A stretch of 64,000 nt of DNA from Fictibacillus arsenicus (GTDB lineage: Bacteria; Bacillota; Bacilli; Bacillales; Fictibacillaceae), in NCBI RefSeq assembly GCF_001999465.1, contig NZ_MQMF01000003.1, positions 186,001 through 250,000 on the forward strand. Direction: 5' to 3'. The notes beneath the pieces are model-generated. The model saw only the letters and a list, made by a program, of their open reading frames with translations, had not been told where the DNA came from and made no database searches. Positions 1 to 8,092 of this stretch are shown piece by piece. How positions within the stretch are numbered: the stretch's first letter is position 1; each line of letters starts with the position of its first letter. The translations under genes and the position numbers were made by a program.

Positions 1-675
1 TAGCCATGCTGCAATTGGGGCTGCAACAATACCCCCTGCCATGAGGGCACCAACCCAAAGCCATTCAACTTGCTCCCAGCCTAGAGAAATAAAGAATCCG
101 AAAGATGCGGAAACGGCTACAGCAAATTCACTCGTATCAACGGAACCTATAACTTTTCTAGTTTTCATATCTTTTGCCATAAGGACAGGAGTTGTTACAG
201 GACCCCATCCACCACCACCTGTCGCATCTAGAAATCCAGCAAGTAAGCCAAGGGGCATTAGCTGTTTTTTTGAAAAAGAGTTTACAGAGGGAGCCGTCTT
301 TCTTTCTCCAAGTTTATAGAGAAAACGAAACAAAATATAGATTCCAAGAATAATAAGAAATAGAGAAACATATGGTTTCACAATATCTCCTGGAAGGCTG
401 CTTAAAAAACAAGCGCCTAAAAATGCACCGATCGAACCCGGCAGAATTAAGCGGAGAACCACCTGCTTATCAACGTTTCCAAACTTAATATGGGAAACTC
501 CAGATGCTGCTGTTGTCACAACTTCAGCAAGGTGGACAGAGGCGGATGCTGCTGCCGGCGCAATCCCCGCTACCAAGAGCAGGGAAGTCGAAGTAACCCC
601 ATATGCCATTCCGAGTGAGCCGTCGATCAGCTGTGCCATAAGTCCAATAAGCGCTAGAACGATTAACTTTTTCAT
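1..675 (-). CDS. TauE/SafE-family sulfite exporter-like permease (3' end beyond window)
   Basis: The first 225 residues are visible; the gene runs off the left edge. The protein begins MKKLIVLALIGLMAQLIDG and continues with hydrophobic helices and Gly-rich loops (GGGGWGPV near residue 155) typical of the TauE/SafE (DUF81) family, which moves sulfite, sulfoacetate or related organosulfur anions across the membrane. The ATG at 675 is preceded by GGAGGA. It diverges from the SAM-riboswitch sulfate assimilation operon, so a role in sulfur anion traffic is the natural inference; direction and substrate cannot be read from the sequence. A promoter and a hairpin terminator lie in its 5' leader, suggesting conditional expression. 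Confidence 0.85.
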   Translation of the reverse strand, partial: MKKLIVLALIGLMAQLIDGSLGMAYGVTSTSLLLVAGIAPAAASASVHLAEVVTTAASGVSHIKFGNVDKQVVLRLILPGSIGAFLGACFLSSLPGDIVKPYVSLFLIILGIYILFRFLYKLGERKTAPSVNSFSKKQLMPLGLLAGFLDATGGGGWGPVTTPVLMAKDMKTRKVIGSVDTSEFAVAVSASFGFFISLGWEQVEWLWVGALMAGGIVAAPIAAWL

Positions 676-697
676 CAAATTCCTCCTCAAAATAAAA

Positions 698-722
698 AGG
701 CCCTTAACAAGTTATGTTAAGA
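698..722 (-). terminator. Intrinsic terminator-like hairpin in the leader of the TauE-like gene
   Basis: On the minus strand GGCTCTTAACA pairs with TGTTAAGGGCC-like sequence and is followed by TTTTTATTTT. It sits between the predicted promoter and the ribosome binding site of the permease, the position of an attenuator rather than of a gene-end terminator. Confidence 0.7.
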
Positions 723-762
723 GCCTTCGGTTTTTCCGATCAGCGATTCGGATGAAATTTTA
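723..762 (-). promoter_or_regulatory. Short leader RNA with alternative hairpins upstream of the permease
   Basis: The minus-strand leader contains CCGA, then UCGG, then AAAAACCGA in series, so UCGG can pair either with the upstream or the downstream CCGA. The terminator hairpin follows at once. This looks like a small regulated leader, but it matches no riboswitch class I recognise; it is not an S-box. Confidence 0.35.
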
Positions 763-768
763 GTTATT

Positions 769-798
769 ACTATATGTTCCAGGAAGACAAATTGTCAA
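769..798 (-). promoter_or_regulatory. Predicted sigma-A promoter of the permease
   Basis: The minus strand shows TTGACA (798-793), an 18-base spacer and TATAGT (774-769). Transcription would start near 762 and give a leader of about 90 bases. Confidence 0.6.
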
Positions 799-847
799 CT
801 GCAGGTTTAATTTTTTTCAGAAAAAATAGAAAATAAAAAAATAGGGC

Positions 848-875
848 TTGATATCCGTTTCAGATGTGATATGAT
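848..875 (+). promoter_or_regulatory. Predicted sigma-A promoter of the sulfate assimilation operon
   Basis: TTGATA (848-853) and TATGAT (870-875) are separated by 16 bases and lie just upstream of the SAM-I aptamer. Confidence 0.5.
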
Positions 876-887
876 TTTAAAAATTAA

Positions 888-1040
888 ACACTTATCCAGA
901 GTGGTGAAGGGAACTGGCCCGATGAAACCCGGCAACCTGCGAATCGTAAGGTGCTAACTCCAGCAGAATGTTTTTACATTTTGGAAGATAAGGTAATACG
1001 TTTACCTCCACTATCTTTCCGAAATGGGAAGGTTTTTTTA
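888..1040 (+). promoter_or_regulatory. SAM-I riboswitch (S-box) before yezD-cysH
   Basis: The conserved S-box core is present: the AGGGAACTGGCCCGATGAAA block at 908-927, then CCCGGCAACC, then GGTGCTAA with CCAGCA. A terminator hairpin (CTTTCC / GGGAAG, then seven T) closes the expression platform at about 1014-1038. High SAM should end transcription before the sulfate assimilation genes, as known for the Bacillus cysH operon. Confidence 0.95.
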
Positions 1041-1084
1041 TTTTAATTTAGAGATATTTTGTGAAAAAAAGGGAGGCCAGTGGA

Positions 1085-1228
1085 GTGGCGAACGAAAAGA
1101 GTGAAAACGATTTTCTTCCTCAGCTTCAAAAAATGCTGAGCAACATCAAATTTGGGTCCATAACTTTAATCGTGCAGGATGGAAAAGTAATTCAACTCGA
1201 AAAAAACGAGAAGGTAAGAATCAAATAG
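1085..1228 (+). CDS. yezD: YezD-like small protein (DUF2292)
   Basis: A 47-residue protein starting at a GTG after GGGAGG. The core KFGSITLIVQDGKVIQLEK matches the DUF2292 pattern, small proteins that often lie beside sulfate assimilation genes in Firmicutes and Actinobacteria. Its biochemical role is not established. It is the first gene behind the SAM riboswitch and is separated from cysH by a strong intrinsic terminator, so it may be made in larger amounts than the enzymes downstream. Too short for most gene callers, but the motif, start and context all agree. Confidence 0.85.
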   Translation: MANEKSENDFLPQLQKMLSNIKFGSITLIVQDGKVIQLEKNEKVRIK

Positions 1229-1247
1229 CGCTGACTAGAAAACTAGA

Positions 1248-1302
1248 GGCGGTTTTTAACGTATAGGGGCATGCTCCTTATAACGTTAAAGCCGCTTTTT
1301 TT
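1248..1302 (+). terminator. Long hairpin terminator between yezD and cysH
   Basis: GGCGGTTTTTAACGTATAGGGG pairs imperfectly with CTCCTTATAACGTTAAAGCCGC around a CATG loop and is followed by TTTTTTT. It would cut off part of the transcripts before cysH. Confidence 0.8.
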
Positions 1303-1338
1303 GTTGGTCTATTTGTTTTTCATGAAGGAGGTAAAAAA

Positions 1339-2043
1339 TTGCTGACCTATCAAACTTGGAATAACAACATTCAAGAGTTTAATAGCGACAACCCTGAGAA
1401 AGGTGCATTAGATGTTCTGAAATGGGCGTATGAAATGTATGGCGATGATCTCGTATATGCGTGCAGCTTTGGAATCGAAGGAAGTGTATTAGTGGATCTT
1501 GTAACCCAAATCAAACGTGATGCTCAAGTAGTCTTTTTGGATACGCAGCTGCACTTCCAGGAAACATACGAGGTGATTAATGCTGCAAAGAAAAGGTATC
1601 CATGGCTGCGTATTAAGCTTAAGACGCCCGCCTTAACACTTGAAGAACAGGCAATTAAGCATGGTGAAGAACTTTGGAAGGTGAATTCAAATCATTGCTG
1701 CACCATTAGAAAAATAATTCCTTTAGAAGAAGAGCTCAAAGGCGTAAAAGCATGGCTTTCCGGGTTGCGCCGTGAACAGTCGCCTACGAGACAACAAACT
1801 CAGTTTATTAACAAAGATGAGCGTTTCCGCAGTATTAAGATCTGCCCGCTCATTCACTGGACGTGGAAAGACATTTGGCGATACGCCCATAAGCATAATC
1901 TGCCGTATAACACACTTCACGATAATGGGTATCCAAGTATCGGTTGTACCCCTTGTACAAAAGCAGCAATAAACGCAGATGACCTCCGTTCCGGCCGCTG
2001 GTCAGGAACTGGGAAACTAGAATGCGGTCTTCATGAAGACTAA
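1339..2043 (+). CDS. cysH: Phosphoadenylyl/adenylyl-sulfate reductase
   Basis: Reduces PAPS or APS to sulfite with thioredoxin. The 234-residue protein starts at a TTG seven bases after AAGGAGG. It has the four cysteines of the [4Fe-4S]-type enzyme, C120-C121 (HCCTIRK) and C203/C206 (GCTPCTKA), and the catalytic cysteine C229 in the C-terminal ECGLHED. These cluster cysteines mean APS can be a substrate, as shown for the B. subtilis enzyme. The [11 protein letters not shown] motif for the sulfate ester is present. It lies 23 bases before sat. Unlike B. subtilis, no sulfate permease gene (cysP) follows cysH. Confidence 0.96.
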   Translation: MLTYQTWNNNIQEFNSDNPEKGALDVLKWAYEMYGDDLVYACSFGIEGSVLVDLVTQIKRDAQVVFLDTQLHFQETYEVINAAKKRYPWLRIKLKTPALTLEEQAIKHGEELWKVNSNHCCTIRKIIPLEEELKGVKAWLSGLRREQSPTRQQTQFINKDERFRSIKICPLIHWTWKDIWRYAHKHNLPYNTLHDNGYPSIGCTPCTKAAINADDLRSGRWSGTGKLECGLHED

Positions 2044-2066
2044 GGAAAAATTGGAGGAGATACAGT

Positions 2067-3263
2067 ATGGCAACTTTACAACCACACGGAGGAACATTAA
2101 TTAATCAGTTTAGACCGGATACACCGTATGAGCACATACAAAAAGAAATTGAGCTTGATTTAACAGCACTTAGTGACCTTGAATTAATAGCTATCGGAGC
2201 ATACAGCCCATTAACCGGGTTCCTAAACCAAGCAGACTATCAATCTGTCTTAGAACGTATCAGGCTGAGTGATGGAACGGTTTGGAGTCTCCCGATTACA
2301 TTGCCAGTAACTCATGAAACCGCACAATCTCTTAGTACAGGAGAAGACGTCAGGCTTACGTTTGATGGCGAGACATACGGGATCTTGCAGGTTGGTGATA
2401 TCTATTTCCCAGATAAGCATATTGAAGCAGAGAAAGTCTATAAAACTTCTGACATAAAACATCCAGGCGTAAAGAAGCTGCTGGAGCGGCCGACGGTTTA
2501 TGTGGGCGGGGACATCACGCTCGTTAAACGGCTTGAAAAAAAATCTTTTAAGAACTACCACCTTGACCCACGTGAAACTAGAAAGAAGTTTAGCAGTTTA
2601 GGCTGGAAAACAGTTGTTGGTTTTCAAACAAGAAATCCAGTGCACCGTGCGCACGAATATATTCAAAAAACGGCTCTTGAGACGGTTGATGGACTCTTTT
2701 TAAACCCGCTAGTCGGGGAAACAAAGTCAGACGATATACCGGCAGATGTAAGGATGAAAAGCTATCGCGTACTCATTGAAAACTATTATCCGAGCGACCG
2801 TGTGTTCCTTGCAGTATTTCCTGCAGCCATGCGTTATGCCGGACCGCGTGAAGCTATTTTTCACGCACTAGTGAGAAAGAATTATGGCTGTACACATTTT
2901 ATTGTTGGCCGTGATCATGCTGGTGTAGGCAGTTATTACGGGACGTATGAAGCTCAGGAGATCTTTTCACAGTTTACCGCCAATGAGATCGGTATCACCA
3001 CACTCTTCTTTGAACACAGCTTCTATTGCACAAAATGTGAGGCCATGGCTTCTTCTAAAACGTGTCCGCATTCCAGTGAACATCATGTAATTTTATCTGG
3101 AACGAAAGTAAGAGAACTTCTAAGAAATGGGGAATTGCCTCCAAGTACATTCAGCCGGAAGGAAGTCGTTGAAGTGTTGATCAATGGATTAAGACGACAT
3201 GAAGAAAACCAGCTTAAAGGAGATGCAAATGAATACACAGCACAATACCGTCTGGCACGATAG
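2067..3263 (+). CDS. sat: Sulfate adenylyltransferase (ATP sulfurylase)
   Basis: Makes APS and pyrophosphate from sulfate and ATP, the first step of assimilation. The 398-residue protein has the nucleotide-binding [12 protein letters not shown] motif at about 187-198 and GRDHAGVG at about 281-288, plus the [11 protein letters not shown] zinc-type segment near 335. GGAGGA precedes the ATG. The C-terminus is slightly longer than the B. subtilis enzyme and overlaps the start of cysC by 35 bases in another frame, implying translational coupling of the two consecutive enzymes. Confidence 0.97.
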   Translation: MATLQPHGGTLINQFRPDTPYEHIQKEIELDLTALSDLELIAIGAYSPLTGFLNQADYQSVLERIRLSDGTVWSLPITLPVTHETAQSLSTGEDVRLTFDGETYGILQVGDIYFPDKHIEAEKVYKTSDIKHPGVKKLLERPTVYVGGDITLVKRLEKKSFKNYHLDPRETRKKFSSLGWKTVVGFQTRNPVHRAHEYIQKTALETVDGLFLNPLVGETKSDDIPADVRMKSYRVLIENYYPSDRVFLAVFPAAMRYAGPREAIFHALVRKNYGCTHFIVGRDHAGVGSYYGTYEAQEIFSQFTANEIGITTLFFEHSFYCTKCEAMASSKTCPHSSEHHVILSGTKVRELLRNGELPPSTFSRKEVVEVLINGLRRHEENQLKGDANEYTAQYRLAR

Positions 3264-3828
3264 TTCCATTACAAAAGAAGATCGAAGAAAGCTAAACAAC
3301 CATTCTAGTTTTGTCCTGTGGTTTACAGGACTATCCGGATCAGGAAAGTCCACCATTGCTAATGCACTTGCAAAAGTCCTATATGAACGAAACATCCGAA
3401 ACTATGTGCTTGACGGTGACAACATCAGAAACGGATTAAACCGTGATCTATCGTTTTCGGATGAAGACAGGACGGAAAACATACGCAGAATTTCAGAAGT
3501 TTCTAAGCTTTTTGTTGATAACGGAACAGTGGTTTTGACAGCATTCATCTCACCTTTTATACAAGACCGTGAAAGAGCAAAAGAAATCGTTTCAGAAGAA
3601 GAATTCATTGAGATCTTTGTTTCATGCCCGATAGAAGAATGTGAAAAACGAGATCCGAAAGGGCTTTACAGCAAAGCTCGCAAAGGGGAGATTACTGATT
3701 TCACTGGAATCGATTCCCCATATGAGGAACCGGTGTCTCCTTCTCTTACGATTCACACAAATGAAAAGAATGTAAGTGAGAGTGTAGATGCTATTTTGGC
3801 TTATTTGCAAAAGAAAAAACTCATCTAA
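3229..3828 (+). CDS. cysC: Adenylylsulfate (APS) kinase
   Basis: Phosphorylates APS to PAPS. The 199-residue protein has the P-loop GLSGSGKST at about 34-42, then [12 protein letters not shown] and the FISPF and [15 protein letters not shown] segments of the family. I place the start at the ATG at 3229, six bases after AAAGGAG, rather than at an upstream in-frame start. The gene begins inside the end of sat. Having CysC together with a cluster-type CysH leaves both the APS and PAPS routes open. Confidence 0.95.
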   Translation: MNTQHNTVWHDSSITKEDRRKLNNHSSFVLWFTGLSGSGKSTIANALAKVLYERNIRNYVLDGDNIRNGLNRDLSFSDEDRTENIRRISEVSKLFVDNGTVVLTAFISPFIQDRERAKEIVSEEEFIEIFVSCPIEECEKRDPKGLYSKARKGEITDFTGIDSPYEEPVSPSLTIHTNEKNVSESVDAILAYLQKKKLI

Positions 3829-3844
3829 AAAGGAGACTGAGAAC

Positions 3845-5473
3845 ATGGCTTATGAAAAAGCGTGGGCTGATAATCCGAAGCTCAATAAAACGGAGCAAAA
3901 GAAGCTTGTGAAAGACGGGTTAAAAATATTTGAAGATATCCCTCATTACGCAAAAAACGGCTTCGCATCTATACCAAAAGAAGAGTGGGACAATTTTAAA
4001 TGGGCGGGTCTGTATTTGCAGAGACCTAAAGAAGATGGATACTTCATGATGAGGGTCAATGTACCCTCTGGCATATTAAGCTACGAACAAATAAAAACGC
4101 TTGCTCACATTTGCAAAGATTATGGAAGAGGCGTATTTGATATCACGACACGACAAGCCATCCAGTTTCACTGGCTGACCATTGAACAAATCCCGGATAT
4201 TTTTAGACGTTTAGAAGCAACAGGGCTATCAAGTGCTGGGGCATGCGGTGATATTACGAGAAATATTATGGGGAATCCGATTGCCGGGATAGATCCTCAA
4301 GAACTATTTGATACATCAGAGATTGTAAAAGAAGTGTATGAATTCTTTCAGCACAATGAAGATTTTTCTAATCTGCCGAGAAAATATAAAATGTCCATCA
4401 GTTCTAATGTGAACAACAGTGCGCATGCGGAGATAAATTGTGTAGCTTTTACTCCAGCTTATAAAGAAGTTGATGATAAAGAGATTCCTGGTTTTCATAT
4501 TAAGATTGGCGGTGGATTATCGTCGAGGCCGTTCTTAGCGCAGCCGCTTGATGTCTTTATAGAACCGCATCAGGTAAAAGAAGTGGCTATTGCGATTACT
4601 ACCATTTTCCGTGATTACGGCTATAGGGAAAAACGCCACTTCGCGCGACTTAAATTTTTAATGGCAGACTGGGGACCAGAAAAATTCAAAGAGAAACTCT
4701 TAGAATATACAGGACAGCTTCCTTCTAAAGGCAGAGATGCACTTCAAGGCTGGAACGGCGGATATTTCTATGGTGTTCATCCTCAAAAGCAAGAAGGATT
4801 AAGCTATATTGGCTTTAATGTGCCAGTTGGACGATTAGATGCGGATGAAGTACTGAAGCTTGCAGAAATAGCAAAGTTATACGGAAACGGTGAGATCCGA
4901 ACGGTAAATTCTCAAAACTTAATAATTCCTAACGTGAAACATCAAAACGTTGAATCGCTGCTGCAAGAAGATATCTTTAAACGAATCACGACACAGCCTC
5001 TTTCTTTTATAGGGCATTCTGTTTCCTGCACGGGTATTGAATATTGCAATTTAGCACTGGTTGAAACGAAAGAAAGAATGCGCCGAATCGCTGAAAGCCT
5101 GGATCAGAGAATCACACTTGACGTACCGATAAGGATTCATATGGTCGGCTGTCCTAACTCTTGCGGACAGCGTCAAATCGCAGATATCGGTCTGCAAGGC
5201 GTACTGTTAAAAACGAAAGAGAAAAAGATGGTGCAAGCTTTTGAGATTTACGTTGGCGGAACGCTTGATGATGGAGGAAAGTTTAATGAAAAGCTGAAAG
5301 GAAAATTCCATGCTGATTTTCTTGATGAAGTACTAATTCGTTTTCTAGACCATTTTAAAGAAACGAAGCTTCCTCTTGAAACTTTTTTCGATTATATCAA
5401 CAGGGTAGGACTTGAACCTCTTCAAATAGAGCTAGATCGAATTTCAGAGCAATTAGAAGAAAAAGTTTCGTGA
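3845..5473 (+). CDS. sir: Ferredoxin-type nitrite/sulfite reductase (assimilatory sulfite reductase)
   Basis: A 542-residue siroheme/[4Fe-4S] reductase that should take sulfite to sulfide with six electrons from ferredoxin. The four ligands are visible as C395 and C401 (CTGIEYC) and C436 and C440 (CPNSC). The N-terminal half has the TTRQAIQFHW siroheme-binding segment. AAAGGAG lies before the ATG at 3845. This single-subunit type replaces the NADPH-dependent CysI/CysJ pair of B. subtilis; no flavoprotein partner lies in the window. Because the family also includes nitrite reductases, the assignment to sulfite rests on the operon, which supplies sulfite (cysH) and siroheme (cobA-sirB-sirC). 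Confidence 0.92.
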   Translation: MAYEKAWADNPKLNKTEQKKLVKDGLKIFEDIPHYAKNGFASIPKEEWDNFKWAGLYLQRPKEDGYFMMRVNVPSGILSYEQIKTLAHICKDYGRGVFDITTRQAIQFHWLTIEQIPDIFRRLEATGLSSAGACGDITRNIMGNPIAGIDPQELFDTSEIVKEVYEFFQHNEDFSNLPRKYKMSISSNVNNSAHAEINCVAFTPAYKEVDDKEIPGFHIKIGGGLSSRPFLAQPLDVFIEPHQVKEVAIAITTIFRDYGYREKRHFARLKFLMADWGPEKFKEKLLEYTGQLPSKGRDALQGWNGGYFYGVHPQKQEGLSYIGFNVPVGRLDADEVLKLAEIAKLYGNGEIRTVNSQNLIIPNVKHQNVESLLQEDIFKRITTQPLSFIGHSVSCTGIEYCNLALVETKERMRRIAESLDQRITLDVPIRIHMVGCPNSCGQRQIADIGLQGVLLKTKEKKMVQAFEIYVGGTLDDGGKFNEKLKGKFHADFLDEVLIRFLDHFKETKLPLETFFDYINRVGLEPLQIELDRISEQLEEKVS

Positions 5474-5487
5474 AGGGAGGTCTTCCT

Positions 5488-5709
5488 ATGTATTTATATC
5501 GGTTTGAAGTGAGCTTGAAATCAGAAATTATTCCTGTTGTAATAGCTGCTACAACAGATGAACAAGCATTTCAGCTCGTAGATGTTGAACTTGAAAAGTA
5601 TTTTTTAAAACAGCCAGATTTTGAAGAGATTTCACTCTACGAAAAGAAAAAAATCCGCAGCGGCAATGGATTTGTATTATATGAAAGGGAAAATATACTT
5701 AATCCTTAA
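5488..5709 (+). CDS. DUF3906 family protein
   Basis: A 73-residue protein beginning MYLYRFEVSLKSE, with the DEQAFQLVDVELEKYF and LYEKKKIRSGNGF stretches that I associate with DUF3906. The ATG at 5488 follows GGGAGG. It sits between the sulfite reductase and the uroporphyrinogen methyltransferase gene, a placement seen in other Bacillaceae. Function unknown. No membrane segment, signal peptide or cysteines; a small cytosolic accessory to the reductase or to siroheme delivery is a possible inference only. Confidence 0.75.
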   Translation: MYLYRFEVSLKSEIIPVVIAATTDEQAFQLVDVELEKYFLKQPDFEEISLYEKKKIRSGNGFVLYERENILNP

Positions 5710-5721
5710 GGAGTGATGATG

Positions 5722-6510
5722 ATGGGAAAAGTTTATCTTGTCGGAGCCGGCCCAGGTGATCCAGGGTTAATTACTGTAAAAGGCTTACGATGCATTCAGG
5801 AAGCAGACGTGATTTTGTATGACCGATTGGTGAATAAAGAACTTTTAGCTCATGCAAAAACAGAGTGCGATCTTATCTATTGCGGTAAATTGCCAAACTA
5901 CCATTCCATGAAACAAGAAACAATCAACAGCTTTTTAGTAAAGCACGCTCAAAGAGGAAAAACAGTAACCCGTCTTAAAGGCGGCGATCCATTCGTCTTC
6001 GGAAGAGGCGGCGAAGAAGCAGAAGCACTTTCAAAAAGCCGTATAGAATTTGAAGTAGTACCTGGCATTACATCAGGAATTGCAGCACCTGCATACGCTG
6101 GTATTCCAGTCACACATCGAAACATCTCTTCAAGTTACGCGATTGTTACTGGTCACAGGAAAAAGGGTGAAGAAGAAGAGTTGAAATGGGACAGTTTAGC
6201 CAAAGGAATTGATACATTAGCGATCTACATGGGTGTAGGTAACCTTCCCTATATCTGTGAACAGCTGACAAAACACGGGAAAAACAAAGACACTCCGGTG
6301 GCACTAGTCCAATGGGGATCGTTAGAAAATCAGAGAACTGTAACAGGAACATTAGAAACCATTGAAGATATTGTATTGCGTGAAAGAATTGAAAATCCGA
6401 GCATGATCGTTGTTGGAGAAGTGGTTCGACTCCGGGAGGAACTTAAGTGGTTTGAACAGCTTAATGAAGAAGAATCAGTTAAGATGACTGCTATTAGCGG
6501 AGCACTTTAG
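5722..6510 (+). CDS. cobA: Uroporphyrinogen-III C-methyltransferase (SUMT)
   Basis: Methylates uroporphyrinogen III at C2 and C7 with SAM to give precorrin-2, the first step to siroheme. The 262-residue protein has VGAGPGDPGLITVKG at the N-terminus, then RLKGGDPFVFGRGGEE, VPGITS and PVTHR, all standard for the family. Three ATG codons lie in tandem (5716, 5719, 5722); the spacing from AAGGAG (5708-5713) favours 5722 or 5719. The stop directly abuts the ATG of the next gene. Equivalent to ylnD of B. subtilis. Confidence 0.95.
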   Translation: MGKVYLVGAGPGDPGLITVKGLRCIQEADVILYDRLVNKELLAHAKTECDLIYCGKLPNYHSMKQETINSFLVKHAQRGKTVTRLKGGDPFVFGRGGEEAEALSKSRIEFEVVPGITSGIAAPAYAGIPVTHRNISSSYAIVTGHRKKGEEEELKWDSLAKGIDTLAIYMGVGNLPYICEQLTKHGKNKDTPVALVQWGSLENQRTVTGTLETIEDIVLRERIENPSMIVVGEVVRLREELKWFEQLNEEESVKMTAISGAL

Positions 6511-7263
6511 ATGAAAGCCTTACTTTTTATCTGTCATGGTACAAGACTGCAAAAAGGCCGTATTGAAGCAGAAGAATTTGTAAAAGAATCCATGGCTTCC
6601 GTTAATGTTCCAATCAAAGAGATCTGTTTTTTAGAACTTGCTGCACCTTCCATCCCGCAAGGTTTTATAACATGCATACAGAAAGGAGCTACGAGCATCT
6701 CTGTTGTTCCTGTATTTTTATTGTCAGCTAATCATGTAAAGATAGACATTCCAAAAGAACTGAGACAATTACAACTCCATTTTCCTCAAATTGAAGTTAA
6801 GTACGGGCGCGCATTCGGCGTACATGAAGCCGCTTCTCACTTATTATGGGAAAAAATTACGAAATGTGTTTCTAGTTTAAGTAAGAACTCATACATTTTA
6901 TTGGTTGGAAGAGGAAGCACAGATCCAGATGTAAAGCGGGATTTAGAGCAGATCGCATCAAATCTTCAGCAACATTATGGTATACCAAGTATTCAAGCTT
7001 GTTTTCTCACCGGTTCAGCTCCAAGTTTTGAAGAAGTATTATGGAACAGCCAATATTCATACGATCAAGTAGTTGTTGTTCCATATCTTTTGTTTTCAGG
7101 TCTATTAATAAATGAAATGAAGCTTACTACAAAACGATATATGGAATATTCAAAACTAGAAGTGATCCTATGCGAGACGCTTGGATATCACCCCATTTTA
7201 AGAGAAGTGTTACTCACTCGGATAAAAGAGACACTTCACAAAAAAGAATTTGCAATTTTTTAA
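6511..7263 (+). CDS. sirB: Sirohydrochlorin ferrochelatase (CbiX/SirB type)
   Basis: Inserts Fe2+ into sirohydrochlorin to complete siroheme. The 250-residue protein has two repeats of the CbiX fold: FICHGTR at the start and LVGRGSTD in the second half, with the PVFLLSANHVKIDIP segment containing the metal-binding histidine. The ATG follows the TAG of cobA with no gap, so translation is probably coupled; a GGAG lies inside the end of cobA. Equivalent to ylnE of B. subtilis. Cobalt chelation cannot be ruled out from the sequence, but the pathway context points to iron. Confidence 0.93.
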   Translation: MKALLFICHGTRLQKGRIEAEEFVKESMASVNVPIKEICFLELAAPSIPQGFITCIQKGATSISVVPVFLLSANHVKIDIPKELRQLQLHFPQIEVKYGRAFGVHEAASHLLWEKITKCVSSLSKNSYILLVGRGSTDPDVKRDLEQIASNLQQHYGIPSIQACFLTGSAPSFEEVLWNSQYSYDQVVVVPYLLFSGLLINEMKLTTKRYMEYSKLEVILCETLGYHPILREVLLTRIKETLHKKEFAIF

Positions 7264-7276
7264 AAGTGAGGTATTT

Positions 7277-7912
7277 ATGTACCCTATACACGTAGACCTA
7301 TCCGGTAAAGAAGTTGTTGTAGCAGGAGGCGGTCCTGTTGCTTACCGAAAAATAAGAGATCTGCTGAAAGAAAAAGCAGTAATAACTGTCATTAGTATTG
7401 ATGTAATTAAAGAGATTCAGGTATTACATGAACAAAAAAGCCTCACTTGGATTTCAAGAGAGGTTAAGAGTAAAGATTTCGAGAATGCTTTTCTTGTAGT
7501 CGCAGCGACGAATTCAAAAGAGGTGAATGCTGAGATTGCTATTAATGTAAAAAAGAACAAGTTGATTAATGTAGCTGACCAGACGCAATTAGGCAATTTT
7601 ATCATTCCGGGCGTGGTGAAAAGAGGTAAGCTTGTACTCTCAGTTTCAACCTCTGGGGCTAGTCCGAACTTGTCTATCTCAATTAAAAAAGAGCTTCAGC
7701 AAAAATACAGTAAAGACTATGAATCTTACTTGGAGTTTTTATTTGAATGTAGAACCATCATCAAGAATGAATTTCCGATAATAGAAAGGAAAGCTCTATT
7801 GGCTGAGATCGCAGACCCGGCATTTTTACATGATGTGAACAAACGGTATGTATATAAAAAGAAATTATTAAACGGGACAATTATAACCCAGATTTATAGT
7901 AAACCAGATTGA
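7277..7912 (+). CDS. sirC: Precorrin-2 dehydrogenase
   Basis: Oxidises precorrin-2 to sirohydrochlorin with NAD+. The 211-residue protein starts with MYPIHVDLSGKEVVVAGGG, a Rossmann fingerprint, followed by VAATNS and the VKRGKLVLSVSTSGASPN segment typical of the SirC/CysG N-terminal domain. I use the ATG at 7277 after GTGAGG rather than an upstream in-frame start that overlaps sirB. Equivalent to ylnF of B. subtilis. It is the last gene of the assimilation operon; the next SAM riboswitch starts a few bases after the stop. Confidence 0.93.
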   Translation: MYPIHVDLSGKEVVVAGGGPVAYRKIRDLLKEKAVITVISIDVIKEIQVLHEQKSLTWISREVKSKDFENAFLVVAATNSKEVNAEIAINVKKNKLINVADQTQLGNFIIPGVVKRGKLVLSVSTSGASPNLSISIKKELQQKYSKDYESYLEFLFECRTIIKNEFPIIERKALLAEIADPAFLHDVNKRYVYKKKLLNGTIITQIYSKPD

Positions 7913-7916
7913 ATAA

Positions 7917-8074
7917 ACCCTTATCAAGAGAGGTTGAGGGAGTGGCCCTATGAAACCTCAGCAACCAGCAGCGTAAAGCTGAAAAGGTGCTAATTCCTGC
8001 GAGTCCACGTATGGACTTGTAAAGATAAGAAGACCAAACACTCAAAAAGTCTTCTTTCTAGAAGGCTTTTTATT
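7917..8074 (+). promoter_or_regulatory. SAM-I riboswitch (S-box) before yitJ-metH
   Basis: The core reads GAGGGAGTGGCCCTATGAAA at about 7936-7955, then CCTCAGCAACC and AGGTGCTAATTCC. The terminator arms AGTCTTCT and AGAAGGCT with a T run lie at 8048-8073. It begins directly after the sirC stop, with no clear promoter between, so its promoter is probably inside sirC or transcription reads through. Confidence 0.95.
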
Positions 8075-8092
8075 TTATATAAGGAGGCTGAC

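Noticed and set aside
41-319. 92-residue plus-strand reading frame
   Set aside because: It lies antisense inside the TauE-like permease gene, whose protein has clear family features; no ribosome binding site.
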